A stretch of DNA of 64,000 bases from Sacculina carcini (Eukaryota; Arthropoda; Thecostraca; Sacculinidae), in NCBI GenBank assembly GCA_916048095.2, contig OU696575.1, positions 5,982,501-6,046,500 on the forward strand, in the 5' to 3' direction. Positions within the stretch are counted from its first letter, which is position 1, and each line of letters opens with the position of its first letter. This document shows, in pieces, positions 26,173 through 37,151 of the stretch. The translations under genes were made by a program, and so were the position numbers. The notes beneath the pieces were generated by a model. The model did no database searches. It saw only the letters and a program-made list of their open reading frames with translations, and was not told the origin of the DNA.

Positions 26173-26763
26173 CTGAACGGCGCACACAAACACGGAGTAT
26201 ATCACAACGGCGAGAAAAATAGAATATCACATGGCGAGCACACTGTTACAAAAACAATGAAAATTCTGCATTGACTTGAAACCGAAATCCATAGAAAATA
26301 CTTATTAATTCTTAAATTTTCAATGAATATTTTGTTGAGTATCAAAAACATATAACAAAAGCAAACATATTTGATTGTGTTAGAGTGATACGAGTTTAAC
26401 AAACAAACGCTTCGCCCTTACAAATGTTAAACACGGCGGCAAAATCCACGATCATAAATTGGATAACTATTCTTTTCATAACACACTGTTCCTATGTCTA
26501 ATAGAAACTCGTATTTTAATACTGACGATACGTTCTTTTCTGCTAAAATAACTTCGATTTATAACTTATTTCATTCCTCTAGTTCCTTTTCTACGAAGTC
26601 CTGTGGTGACGATACCAGATATTTTTATTGCAAGTCTTTCTCACTTTCAAGTAATTACAAGTAATCGAGTAATCGAGTAAATCGAGTAATCAAGTAAGTA
26701 ATTTCAAGTAATCTCGTACAAGTCTTTACTACAACTCTTTCTCAAAATCAACTTTTTCTCAAC
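26173..26763 (-). other. PIK3C3 intron a-b, acceptor-proximal part
   Basis: AT-rich. It contains a small degenerate tandem of CGAGTAAT/CAAGTAAT near 26640-26715 and no gene. Confidence 0.5.
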
Positions 26764-26765
26764 TA

Positions 26766-28443
26766 CAGTCGGCCCTCCAAATAGCGGACTCACTGTTAGC
26801 TTATGTGCAGGCCGCATCGGACCACCAAATAGCGGACTCGAAGGCACCGAGAAAAAATTCCGTAATTTGGAGGTGTCCGCTGTAGCAATGTTAATGAACA
26901 TTTTTTACTCTGAATCGTCCATTTTTCACATAAGATTCCTTTATTATTTACCAGTTTGTATCTCAAATAATTATACAAAAAAATGTTATCCCAACAATTA
27001 GTCAGCTGCGCGGCGTTCTCCTCTGGACGCCATGGTTTCGTGTAATTATATGTTCACAAATATATAACAGTATGGCGTTGGTTTTAGCATCGAGCGTTGT
27101 GTGCGTCGTGTGTGATTGAGTGTATGTATACGGTATGTCTGTGTGTTCTTGTGAGTGTCAGAGCGGTGATCAGCTGACCGTGTAGGCGCAGCTAGATGAC
27201 AGTGACCTGTGCTGGCACGGACCTTAGTGGCAGATGGTTTGAGGTTGTGGGAGAAGTGTGTACATTGTCGGTGTTGCGATATTGTTTTTCATTGTGTTCG
27301 AGAGCCGGTTGTTATTCATATTTATTGCATTGTTTTTTCTTGTTCAATATATTCTACATTTATATGTGCTGTAGTTTGCAGGAGAGACCAGTTTCTTCAA
27401 TGTTGAACACATCGTTAGTCTCCAATTAAATATTTATCGGAATCGTCAATGTGGGAGTACTACAATATTGCCCTATGAACATATTAGCCAAAAATGCCCG
27501 GTTACTCCCATACTCTGCAATAGGGCAATATGTTTACCTCGGCCAGCGTAGTGTCAAAGGCGTACAAAGTGCGGTGAATGCGACTGCGGCTTGTGGCCAA
27601 TATGTTCACTTTTCACCATAGCGTAATTTCAGTGGTTTTCAACGCAACGCACGAGTTTATACACAACAAGTAGCTAGCGCCTAACATACTGTGCGATTAT
27701 TGGCTAGGTCAGGTCAGGTCAGGTCAGGTCAGGTTGAGTCAAGTTAGATTACTGAGTCTAGCCAATAACCGCAGAGTATGTAAGGTGCTAGCTAGCTGTT
27801 GTGTATAAAATCGTGTATTGTGTTGAAAGCCACTGAGATTATGCTATGGTGAAAAGTGAACATATTGGCCACAAGCCGCAGTCGCATTCACCGCACTTTG
27901 TACGCCTTTGACACTACACTGGCCGAGGTGAACATATTGCCCTATTGCAGAGTATGGGAGTACTCGGGCATTTTTGGCTAATATGTTCATAGGGCAATAT
28001 TGTACTAGATCCGTCAATGTTACATGAAGGTCTAAATTCCTTCATGATTCCTGTGCGAATCCTCCACCAATCTGAGTTCCTAGCCACCTAGTTTGCCTAC
28101 ACGTAATAATATGCCTGTGTATATGCCTATAGACGGCCCTAATAAGTCACTCGTTTATGCCAATCAGCCTGCAACAATCGACAAGCTGTAGTCAATATAT
28201 TTCACAAAATCTTCTATTTAAGAATCAGAACCTCCGTTTTCCGCTAGTTGGAAGTGTGATATATGAGTGGGAACCAATAAGGCATTCCAATATTTGGAGG
28301 TGTCCGCTATTCGGAGGTTTAAGTTCCCCTATTTGGAGGTGTAGTTAACACGTATTTGATAAGCTTTTGATCGGGACCGAAGAAGTATTCCGCTATTTGG
28401 AGGATTCCGCTATTTGAAGGTTCGTTATTTGGAGGGTCCACTG
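26766..28443. mobile_element. pogo/Tigger-like element, TA flanked, hosting a foldback
   Basis: The ends CAGTCGGCCCTCCAAATA and, inverted, CAGTGGACCCTCCAAATA are flanked by TA (26764-26765 and 28444-28445). Subterminal TTTGGAGG and CCAAATAGCGG boxes recur at both ends, as is usual for Tigger-type elements. No transposase frame survives. About 27020-27440 has a promoter-like, LTR-like look (TG-rich, TTCAATATATTCTAC) but no matching partner. A foldback element sits inside at 27462-28003. Confidence 0.8.
27462..28003. mobile_element. 542-bp foldback element with AGGTC repeat loop
   Basis: Two arms of about 246 bp (27462-27707 and 27758-28003) are reverse complements with only scattered differences. 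They begin ACAATATTGCCCTATG and end CATAGGGCAATATTGT. The 50-base loop is five AGGTC units and a short unique stretch. ACT occurs on both sides and may be a 3-bp target duplication. There is no coding capacity. The RNA or single strand would fold into one very long hairpin. Confidence 0.9.
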
Positions 28444-28981
28444 TAGTATATAATATAATTTCTTTGATTAACCCATTAGCCGGCAGTAATCTAAAAATAG
28501 ATCACCAATTTCAACTATTTTTTCTCAGAATTGTTTTTTGATATGATGAATAGAATTCATTTATCATATTTGAACCTTGTACTTATGATATTATATTTTA
28601 AATAATTACTTTGGAGTTTTTAACTTGTCCTAATAAAGCATTGAAGTAGACCATTTTTACCCTTTTTTCGGTGGTTCTCTTTGTTGACCCACAGCATAGT
28701 CACACGACCTCGAGTAGAAAAATAATTGGTTTGAATAATATATCTATTACCTCATGCTGCTGCACAACGAATTTCAATGATCTAATAATTATAACTTCTG
28801 TATAGGAGCGATTTACATTCAGTGATCTAAAAATAGATCACTGCCGGTTTACGCGTATAATGGCACCAACTCAATGCTTTAGAGAAAATAGGTTCACCGC
28901 ACGAAATTAAACACAAAAATAAGAATAACTAGTCTAATAATGAAAATATGCGTTCCTGTCGGTTTTTTCAAGAATTTCGCG

Positions 28982-29166
28982 CAGCGGCGGTGCCAAGGGG
29001 GGACTTGGAGGGGCTGAAATTCCCCAAAATATGCCAACCCCCTTGAGCACACCATAAATCCTTACCATGAACATCTTGAGAGTAGTTATTTATGTTTCCC
29101 AAAGCCCCGCATCTTTTCCTTATCCCCTCTCAGTCCCCTACCGGAAAAATCCTGGCGCCGCCACTG
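28982..29166. mobile_element. Small MITE with GC-rich inverted ends
   Basis: The ends CAGCGGCGGTGCCA and, inverted, CAGTGGCGGCGCCA are hAT-like. Read on the minus strand it aligns with a second copy at 36090-36265 (shared GCGGCGCCA, TTTTCCGG, GGGGA..AGGAAAA, TTCAGCCCCTCC). The flanks do not match, so the target duplication is lost. Confidence 0.65.
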
Positions 29167-29569
29167 CCTTGGAGTATATACAATAGTTTCAATCCAAGTC
29201 CAGATGGTCCGTATCGGAACACGAAATGGACTTTTTCGAGCTGTCTGCCGGTAATGATTTATGTCGTATGATAGGGATTGAAAAACTGCCTGCACAGCGT
29301 AGTGTTTGCACACTTTCCGCATTAGGACAGTGAGCTCTACTTGCACCGGGGTCCCTGACATTGACGTTGCTGTTCACGCACGAGGCGAATAAGACCGAGG
29401 CCGTCGAAGCTGGAGTCCAGCGGAGGCTGCGATGCTAGTCCAACGCGAGAAGCGATCTGGGCCCGTGAGATGATTGAGTACTTGCCATTGGTGATCTTCA
29501 TATACGAGACGGTCACCTCGCGCGTGAAGTCGAGGACCGATAACTCTTCCGGCTTCTCAACCATGATTC

Positions 29570-30430
29570 TTGTGTATTAACCAGGCATTCACCAAGGTCA
29601 TCTGGATTGCCCCCATCAGAAGAGAGGAGTATATTTTTATCTTCGATCTCAATCACAAAGTGCGCCACCATCCAATCATGGTGGTCCACGACCGCATGTT
29701 ACTGTTTTACTTGGAGATCACGCGGAGCATGTCGACCTCCACGGAGCTAAGGACGTTTGGATAAGGATATATGCACCTCAGGTATATTTGGCCCTACTTC
29801 AGTCCCGCTCTCTTTCACTTTCCCAACTAACCTGATCATACATAACCTAACATAGAAAAAAGAGACACGGGACTGAAGCGGGACCAAACGAACCTGGGAC
29901 ATAACAGTGAATTTGCCGACCTTCATCTTCTTCTCGGCGCGGCTGTACCGCAACGCCTTCACTGTAGGGCGTGATTTGGAGTGGTTCGTCGCCATGTAAA
30001 CAAAGCTGCTGTCGTTCCACTTGACAAAAATAATCTGGTTCTTCTGGTTGACTTCCTGCTCCAAAGAGTCCCAAACCTTCTTCTCCTTGTCCGACTTGAA
30101 CGGATCCTTCTTGGTTCAATCGGCGAGGATGGTTCCTAACGCACTGAATCTCATTTTGGTCAACGAGACAAGAAGTGATAGAGAGGCGGACAATTTGTCG
30201 AAGGAGAGTTCCTTCCCGTTAGCGATGTCGACCAGGGAGATGGGACTGAGTACTACTCGAGAACCCATCGGGATCCCAGCTGAGTGACCCTGTTCCTTGT
30301 ACTGATACAAAGATGGAGCGTAGATGTTTCCGTCGGAGGCGCACAATAACCATAACTTGTATCCGAATCGAATGTATTTTCCCCGAATGAACAGCTTCAG
30401 GTCGTGATGGCCGTAATACTTTATGATCAT
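29570..30430 (-). pseudogene. piggyBac transposase remnant
   Basis: The minus strand reads MIIKYYGHHDLKLFIRGK then IRFGYKLWLLCASDG, the strongly conserved piggyBac core. It is followed by GSRVVLSPIS and LSFDKLSASLSLL (the FFDNFFTSL region) and, in another frame, QIIFVKWNDSSFVYMATNH (the VKWYDNK.V region). The C-terminal part near 29570-29720 retains the ALVNAW motif in pieces. At least two frame changes and several stops break it. The start and the cysteine-rich tail are not recognisable. Confidence 0.85.
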
Positions 30431-30798
30431 CTCATCGATTGAGAGTCTTGGAAACCCCCCAATGCCAACCTCAACTTAGAAGAATGTCGGCCTCAACCTC
30501 ATCGACATCGAGGCCAAGGTCGACCAGGAAGGCCACAGCCTCGTTCATAGTTAGATCACAGCGTGCAAACAGCCTATTGAAAAATAAATTACATTTGAAA
30601 GACAGCCACTATACGCGGTGTACCCTACGGCGCTCTCCGGCAGTGATCTATTTTTAGATCACCCTGAAAATCCTAGGAAATAATATATTAAATTTTGTTT
30701 TCGTATTTCACCATGTATAATGAACCTGATTATACAAAAAATAACTAATTTCAATAAGCCAACTTCATTAATTTTATGGTCGCCGGTTAATGGGTTAA

Positions 30799-31178
30799 TA
30801 CCCCATTGCCTCATTCGAATGTTAAGTCCTTTTCTGTGCCGTCTCATCCCAAATTTCGTATCATTTTGGGTTGAAACAGCACGGAGAAAAAAAATATCTT
30901 GGTCATGTAATTTATAAACCTACTAAACCAATAAATAATAGGTTATGTAATTTGAACCGATTTCACATATGGCTTATGTATAACAAATAGATATGAGCGA
31001 GTGTGATCACTACGGATACAGGTGGAAATATATATAAATTTGGATATCTTTTTTAATAAAAGCAATAGAAGTTTCAGAAAAAATGAGCAAAGAAGAAAAA
31101 CACTCTATGATAAATCAAATTAAAACAAGATAAATGTGACAGAAAATGAACGGTGCAATATTGCATAGTGAACCTCAC
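30799..31178 (-). other. PIK3C3 intron a-b, donor-proximal part
   Basis: AT-rich. No gene or repeat recognised. Confidence 0.5.
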
Positions 31179-31367
31179 TTCCAGCGCGTGGTGAACGCTT
31201 TGTACGACGTGCTGACAGGTAGTGTGAGCGGCTCACAGTCTGATAACACCTGAACCTCGACGTACATATCAGAACACTGCTCTGTCCACCGACCGGAGAA
31301 CTCCAACAGCGGGTCACGAAGCAAGTCTTCATAACTAGCGCGCTCCAGAGTGCCCTCCAACGTACCT
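31179..31367 (-). CDS. PIK3C3: PIK3C3 exon a (N-terminal C2 domain)
   Basis: The exon contributes one base of a split codon, then 62 codons from GTLEGTLERASYEDLL to TSYKAFTTRW, then two bases of the next codon. GTLEG, LLEFSG, CSDMYVEVQV and LPVSTSYKAF line up with the N-terminal C2 domain of VPS34. The acceptor is TGTTCAG and the donor AA then GTGAGG, on the minus strand. The preceding exon (start methionine and about 20 residues) was not found to the right. It could lie inside or beyond the transposon nest. Confidence 0.93.
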
Positions 31368-32239
31368 CTGAACAGTGCAAATACATTGACAGACCAAAAA
31401 ACTCCGTCAGTTTGACGAGCAAAATGGAAAAAGAATCTGGATAAAATGAAAGAATGAACGACTCTGGCTGCAGATCTGTCGAGAAATGATTCAAACAGGG
31501 GTAACTCAGAAAAGGAAACGGATAAAGATGAATCAATCAAACATCCGAAAACATGAACTGTGAATGAAATCCGCAGCGGAAAATGAAAGGGAATACACGA
31601 TAACAAAACAACAACAAATTCGGATTTGGTTTCGTTCACGATATTGCGAGACGTAGATAATGATAAAACAGACAAAATGTAAATTAGGACACTAGGGTAT
31701 GGAAGGCACTGCCCTATTTGCGCGGCGCTCCAAAGCGCACGTAGCAAAATGGAGGCGTAGCTAACAGGCACACTCCGTCCACTGCGATACTAGCTCTCTC
31801 TGACGGCAGAAAGTGTAACTAACCTAACCTAAGCTAACCAACCTAACCTAACCTAGCCTAACAACGAAAATGCATGTGTCAAAAATAACACTAGAACAGT
31901 GCGTTGATTAGCTTTGATAAATATAACTTTCAAAAAGTAATATTGCAATAATAAAGATTACTTAGATATATTTCTTATTGTTTTGTCGGCGGGACAAAAA
32001 TCGAAATGAATCGAAACAATTTAAATATATCAAAAATCGCACACTAGAAGAGCCTTAATCATCTTTGAAAAGTTGTTTTGTCGGAACGTAATTTTTGAAT
32101 TTGTACATTGGAAAACATCGGAATCCAAGTACAAAAAATCCAGCTAAACCAGCATATTTCTGGTTCGAAGTGAAGCAATGAATGCCTAAGGTTTTATTAA
32201 CACTCCAAATAAATCAATAAACATATATTTCTATTTTCC
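31368..32239 (-). other. Sequence upstream of exon a, probably intron
   Basis: No first exon could be recognised. It contains a CCTAA-type tract (31815-31862). Confidence 0.5.
31815..31862. repeat. Interstitial CCTAA (TTAGG-type) tract
   Basis: About nine degenerate units of AACCT/CCTAA run through this stretch (TAACCTAACCTAAG, ACCTAACCTAACC). TTAGG is the canonical arthropod telomere repeat, so this hints at lineage, but the tract is short and imperfect. Confidence 0.7.
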
Positions 32240-34560
32240 AGACTGTCTAAAACACACCAAAGAGCCTTAGAAATTATGTTTAGAAAAAAGCTCGAACGAT
32301 CATCTCAAAACGACAAGAACAATCTAGGCTACTTAAGGGGGGATTACAATAACATGAAATCCAATCTGACAAGTTGTTGGCGTGAATAAATAAAAAATTA
32401 TAAGAATATTGAGGACAAATGGGAATGTTTTAAAGGAAAAATCTTACAATTAGAACGGGCACATATTCCAGAGAAGAACAGTAAAGGGCTTCACATTGAT
32501 AATGATCGAGTGGCTCTGGGTCCCAAGATACGAGCTGAAATCAACAAGAAACACAGGTGCTGGCAACGATATATTGAGACGAAGGATCCTGATAAGCATA
32601 AACTATACTGTAGGCAGAGGAAGAGGGTGAGGAAGATGACTCGAGAAATAGAAAGGTTTGAAGAACGTGAGGTAGCCAGACCGGCCAAATCTTACCCGAA
32701 AAAATTTTGGTCGCATGTGAAGCGGAAGTTGAAAACATCTGCTGGTATTGCGGATTTGAAAGTTGAAAAAAATGGAAGGACAGAAGTCGTTACAGGAAAT
32801 ATTGAAAAGGCTGAAGTATTGTCGGAACATTTTGCTCAAGTCTTCACGAAGGAGGAAAATACTCACGAAAAATTCTCGGAAAAGACAGATGTTATTAGTG
32901 ATTTGGTGATCACTCAGCAGCAGGTGATGGAACAACTGAATGGATTGAAAACTGACAAATCTCAGGGTCCTGATGGACTTCATCCCAGAGTGTTGAAGGA
33001 ACTTAGAGAGGAAATATGCGAAGTCATTACAGATATTTTCAACACGACTCTTGTAACAGGTGAAATACCAACTGACTGGAAGTTGGCAAACATCAGCGCA
33101 ATTTTCAAAAAAGGCAATAAATCGGACCCGAGTAACTATCGACCGGTGAGTTTAACCAGTGTTGTTTGCAAGATCATGGAGAAAATAATCCGTACTCATA
33201 TTCTAGACCATGTGGAAACACTGGGAATGCTTTCCTCGGAACAGTATGGTTTCCTCACGAGAAGGTCAACGGTTATCCAGATGTTGAATGTTGTGGAAGA
33301 ATGGACTGCAGCACTGGATGAAGGGTGTGAGACTGATGTTGTCTACATGGATTTCCAAAAAGCCTTCGATAAAGTACCGCATTGTAGATTGCTACATAAA
33401 CTGGAAGAACATGGTATAACTGGACAAATATTGAAATGGATATCATCATTCTTGGTGGGAAGAAAACAAAGAGTGCACATAAAAGGGGAATATTCAGGAT
33501 GGCATCATGTGCAGAGTGGTGTGCCACAAGGCAGCGTATTGGGGCCAATTCTCTTCATCTTGTTCATCAACGATTTACCTTGTAATGTTCAGTCGCGGAT
33601 ATATATGTTTGCGGACGATACAAAGATATTTAGGCGGGTTGATTCACAGCAAGATTGTACGATGCTCCAGGAAGATTTGAATCAACTTCAAAAATGGTCA
33701 GTAGAAAATCAACTGCCTTTCCACCCTGACAAATGTAAACATTTGAAAATCCACAGCAAGTATCGTTCACATTTAGTGACAAGATATCACCTCGGAAATA
33801 GTGTGGAACAAGCTGACATACAGCAAGTCAAAGTTGAAAAGGACCTGGGAATCGTGACTGATGAGCACCTTTCTTTTTCAGCCCATATCCAGAGTAAAGT
33901 CACTAAGGCGAACCAGATAATGGGTCTGATAAGACGAACGTTCAAACATCTAGACATTCCAACGTTCCGTCGACTTTTCAAAGCTGTAGTGAGACCTCAC
34001 CTGGAATACGGTCAGGCAGTTTGGTCTCCGTACCTGAAAAAGGATGTAACTGCCATTGAAAATGTCTTAAGGAGAGCATCTAAGAATATTCCCGGTTTAC
34101 ATGGTATGACATACCAAGAAAGGTTACGATTGTTGCAGCTGCCTACCATGTTGTATAGGAGAATGAGAGGAGACATGATCGAGATGTACAAAATTATGAA
34201 TAACAAATATGATAAGGACGTGAATATGAGATTTGAGAAAAACGAAGGAGTGACTCGAGGAAATTGTATGAAGGTAATTATGCCTAGATGTCGAACTAGA
34301 AGGCGGCAAAAGTCTTTTTCCGTGAGGGTAGTGGATGTATGGAATAGTTTGCCGAATAATATTGTAGAGGCTCCAAATATTGCATCATTTGAAAAGCGAC
34401 TAGATAAGTGGTGGAGTAATCAAGAAATTAGACATGATCCCCTGGGGAAATTTATTGCCGCCACTCGCCAACAAGATTCGTATTGTGATGAAGATCTGGA
34501 CATAGAGGCCGACTAGGCCTGCGTCCAGTAACGCCGTAAGGTTACGTAAGGTAAGGTTAC
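32240..34560 (+). mobile_element. LINE C: 5'-truncated CR1/L2-like retrotransposon
   Basis: The upstream border is approximate. The coding frame can be followed from about 32240 (HQRALEIMFRKK, GYLRGDYNNMKSNL), which is the linker between endonuclease and reverse transcriptase in CR1-like LINEs. The endonuclease itself is absent, as expected of 5' truncation during target-primed insertion. The 3' end lies after a short GTAAGGTTACGTAAGG run. It is followed by a duplicated AAACGGTGGGTCCCGC phrase. Confidence 0.85.
32510..34516 (+). CDS. LINE C reverse transcriptase, 668 codons
   Basis: A long open frame encodes the reverse transcriptase and C-terminal domain of a CR1-like non-LTR retrotransposon. 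Motifs in order: SQGPDGLHPRVLKEL (~150), NYRPVSLTSV (~210), YMDFQKAFDKV (~278, first Asp), GVPQGSVLGP (~336), YMFADDTKIF (~365, catalytic FADD), LGIVTDEHLSF, then VRPHLEYGQAVWSPY (~493). The C-terminus has the usual SFSVRVVDVWNSLP and FEKRLDKWW. The frame is open further upstream but for one TAA at 32387-32389. The first ATG here is not the natural start; the protein would continue N-terminally into the missing endonuclease. The whole RT looks intact, so the copy is fairly young. Confidence 0.93.
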   Translation: MALGPKIRAEINKKHRCWQRYIETKDPDKHKLYCRQRKRVRKMTREIERFEEREVARPAKSYPKKFWSHVKRKLKTSAGIADLKVEKNGRTEVVTGNIEKAEVLSEHFAQVFTKEENTHEKFSEKTDVISDLVITQQQVMEQLNGLKTDKSQGPDGLHPRVLKELREEICEVITDIFNTTLVTGEIPTDWKLANISAIFKKGNKSDPSNYRPVSLTSVVCKIMEKIIRTHILDHVETLGMLSSEQYGFLTRRSTVIQMLNVVEEWTAALDEGCETDVVYMDFQKAFDKVPHCRLLHKLEEHGITGQILKWISSFLVGRKQRVHIKGEYSGWHHVQSGVPQGSVLGPILFILFINDLPCNVQSRIYMFADDTKIFRRVDSQQDCTMLQEDLNQLQKWSVENQLPFHPDKCKHLKIHSKYRSHLVTRYHLGNSVEQADIQQVKVEKDLGIVTDEHLSFSAHIQSKVTKANQIMGLIRRTFKHLDIPTFRRLFKAVVRPHLEYGQAVWSPYLKKDVTAIENVLRRASKNIPGLHGMTYQERLRLLQLPTMLYRRMRGDMIEMYKIMNNKYDKDVNMRFEKNEGVTRGNCMKVIMPRCRTRRRQKSFSVRVVDVWNSLPNNIVEAPNIASFEKRLDKWWSNQEIRHDPLGKFIAATRQQDSYCDEDLDIEAD

Positions 34561-36089
34561 TTTGCGCCTTGAAATTCACTAAATTCTAAAACGGTGGGTC
34601 CCGCAAAAACGGTGGGTCCCGCATGGAAAGCGGAAGGGAAGTAATATTTGTATGACATCTGCATAGACATGATAGAATAGGAAATAATACCGAGGGATTG
34701 GATACAACAAAATATGTAAACATTGAACATAACTGGGTCAATAGCAGATCCCGGGAGAACACCATATCAAAGAGGCAGTGTAAATTTCAAATTAATGACG
34801 TGGGGCCGATCCGAGAAGTAAAAACGAATAAAATCAAGTGCAGAAAAGAACACACAAATTGAAACAAAATTAACAAAATTATCAAATTTAACCAAAATAT
34901 TTTCACTATCCCTAAATAGCTAACGAATTTCTAACAAATAGCTACTGGAAATAGCTTGCAAATGTAAAGATTATTGTCTTGTATAAGAGCTCAAAAGAGC
35001 TCGCGTGTCGTACGATAATATATACTAGGAATACATGAGAAATATGTAAGAACTACAATGTTCAGAATGAACTGAACTAAATGAACAATTGACCGTGTAT
35101 TTAATAAAACTACAACAAATGTGTACGCTTTTATAAAACGTAGGATATTAAGACATTCTATCATTACGATATGAAACATAAAGTAAGACATAAATCATTA
35201 TCAGCATCTACGACACTCTTACATACTCGTATTTCATTTACTGTGTCGCAATATGGACTTGTACCTGGCTTGCCTCTCTTCAGATTTAAACTTGGCTAGA
35301 ATAAAAGTTTACGGTGCATTGAGTATAAGGACGATACGTTGACAATATCTACCACAACATACAAGTTGATAATTTTCATACGCTTGGAAATATATATGAG
35401 AACAAAGTTATCCGTAAAAATGAAGACTAACAATTTGAAGCCCAACGTATTCACTCAACAACGCACTGTAATAGACTTACAAAGGAGATATAATTGAATT
35501 ACACCGATATTTCCAACAATATCACTTAACTACAGTATTCCCTGATAGGGTGCTTCATTTCTCATTTGTATTTGACAATGTATTTGGCGGCACCAGAATG
35601 TTCTCGATTGGGCAGCCAGGAGGGCTAAGGAAAAATATGTGAGGGTCTGGTGAAATTATGGGTGACCATATTAAGAATTTCTAAAATGAGGATAACTCCA
35701 GATTGAGAAATTTTTAAACTTTCATGGAAAAATTACATTTCTATTGAAAAATTGACATAATTTTTAGGCACGGACCAGACCATTAAACACTCGCAGTGGG
35801 AATATACCAAATTTAACTACTCAAGCTATATAAACCCCGAACATTTGAAGGATTTCCAAAAAGAAACCGCACAGGTCCCAAAAACAAAACATGAGGAACT
35901 GCACTAAAAATTTCACGGTCAGGGTTTTGGGTGGCTTAGGGGGTTTGCTACCCTTTGGGGAGGGGTTCAGCCCCCAAGCCCCTACCTTGCCGCCACTGCC
36001 GCAACGATACCAAAAGAAGCGCAACCGATATTGGACAACATAAATACAATAATATCTTTGCTGTTGTTACATCAACAACCACGTCTTTG
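34561..36089 (+). other. Non-coding stretch right of LINE C
   Basis: No gene seen. Near 35826-36003 there is a GC-rich stretch (CCCAAGCCCCTACC, TTGCCGCCACTGCC) that resembles the ends of GC-rich MITEs but has no matched partner. The rest is AT-rich. Confidence 0.45.
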
Positions 36090-36265
36090 CAGTAGCGGCG
36101 CCATAATTTTCCCGGTGGGAGGCTGACGGGGGATGAGGAAAAAAACGCCGGGCTTGGCAAAACATGAGGAACTACACTCGAAATGTTCATTGTCAGTCTA
36201 TGTAGGGGGATACGGGAGGCTTGACATTTTTATGGGACTTCAGCCCCTCCCAGCTGACCTATATT
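36090..36265. mobile_element. Copy of the GC-rich-end MITE
   Basis: It begins CAGTAGCGGCGCCATAATTT and aligns with the inverted copy at 28982-29166 over most of its length, including TTCAGCCCCTCC near its far end. The right terminus is not clear. Confidence 0.55.
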
Positions 36266-36399
36266 TGGTACAGCGCATATCAAAACAAACGAGCGTAATA
36301 CGGCGTAAGCGTTTAAGTGTGCACCAGCATGTTGAGACTATATGACATGCCCCATTGTGTGCCCATTAACAGTAGTAACTAACGACGAAGGTTTTGATT

Positions 36400-36472
36400 A
36401 GCCAACTAAGACAAGGATTCAAACCGTGTGCATCTGAATCAAGAGTTCAGCGCCTGAGTCGCTGAGCTCCTA
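36400..36472 (-). repeat. tRNA-like sequence (SINE head or decayed tRNA)
   Basis: The minus strand has an A-box-like block (GCTCAGCGACTCAGGCGCTG), an anticodon-loop-like CTCTTGATT, and an 11-base B box GGTTTGAATCC, spaced as in a tRNA. The acceptor stem does not pair convincingly, so I take it as a tRNA-derived SINE head or pseudogene, not a functional tRNA. Confidence 0.45.
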
Positions 36473-36966
36473 GGGAGCTACACCTAGGTATTTGTTTAAG
36501 AAGCAACCAACACCTGAAACATGGAAATACACCTATATGAGAGCAAAAGGCCGGTGTGATGAGTGATAAGCATTACGAATTAAGTCACAAATGACAGGCT
36601 TAGAATGTCTATACAAATTGTCTGTAAATGCTTAACCAAATTCAAATAACTGCTGCAAATCAACAACACATATCACTGTCTATCAAAACTAATTTCTATT
36701 TAGAGCCAAACACTTACATTTTGATACTGAATTCCTTATCCAAATCGCAGCTATATATGAAACTAAAATCATGCATTTCTATACAATAATACAAGGGTTA
36801 CTATACAAGAATTACACCACAGGATTTGTCGTTGTTGCTTAGATATGCGCCTACGTCGTGTTCGACCGCTCTGCGCTAGCTTATCTCAGTCAAGAATTTT
36901 CTAAAAATAAAAATTATTAATTATGAATGGTAAATGGCGCATCTACCTCTCAGATCATATGGCACC

Positions 36967-37140
36967 CCACAAATCAAAATATTGTGCGGATTTTAGTCGT
37001 TTTTGTTGTTGTCAGCCCATGCCAGCAACATCTGCTGCATGTCAGCCGTGCCCACACAAATCAAAATATTGTGCGGATTTTAGTCGTTGTTGTTGTTGTC
37101 AGCCCATGCCAGCAACATCTGCTGCATGTCAGCCGTGCCA
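36967..37140. repeat. 87-bp tandem duplication ending in a hairpin
   Basis: Two nearly identical 87-bp units (period measured at AAATCAAAATATTGTG, 36971 and 37058). Since 87 is divisible by three, an open frame runs through both (CCCQPMPATSAACQP twice), but neighbouring frames are open as well. Just after unit 2, CATCTGCTGCATG (37116-37128) pairs with CATGCAGCAGATG (37139-37151). Confidence 0.85.
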
Positions 37141-37151
37141 TGCAGCAGATG

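Larger units (their letters stand above)
28472..30794 (-). mobile_element. piggyBac element with TTAA ends and a broken transposase
   Basis: The inverted ends CCCATTAGCCGGC and CCCATTAACCGGC lie inside TTAA (28468-28471 and 30795-30798). A subterminal inverted motif GTGATCTA-AAAA-TAGATCAC occurs near 28486, 28822 and 30643. The interior encodes a minus-strand piggyBac transposase in fragments. A smaller MITE has inserted at about 28982-29166. It lies in intron a-b of PIK3C3 in the same orientation as the gene. Confidence 0.88.

Noticed and set aside
27020-27440. A second solo LTR inside the Tigger-like element
   Set aside because: The base composition and phrases resemble LTRs here, but no matching copy or target duplication was found in the window.
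28157-28348. Small open frame with FGGL/WRC words
   Set aside because: It reads across the repeated TTTGGAGG boxes of the Tigger-like end.
31368-31771. Upstream extension of the frame containing exon a
   Set aside because: No VPS34-like sequence is present before GTLEG, and an acceptor TGTTCAG sits exactly at the homology border.
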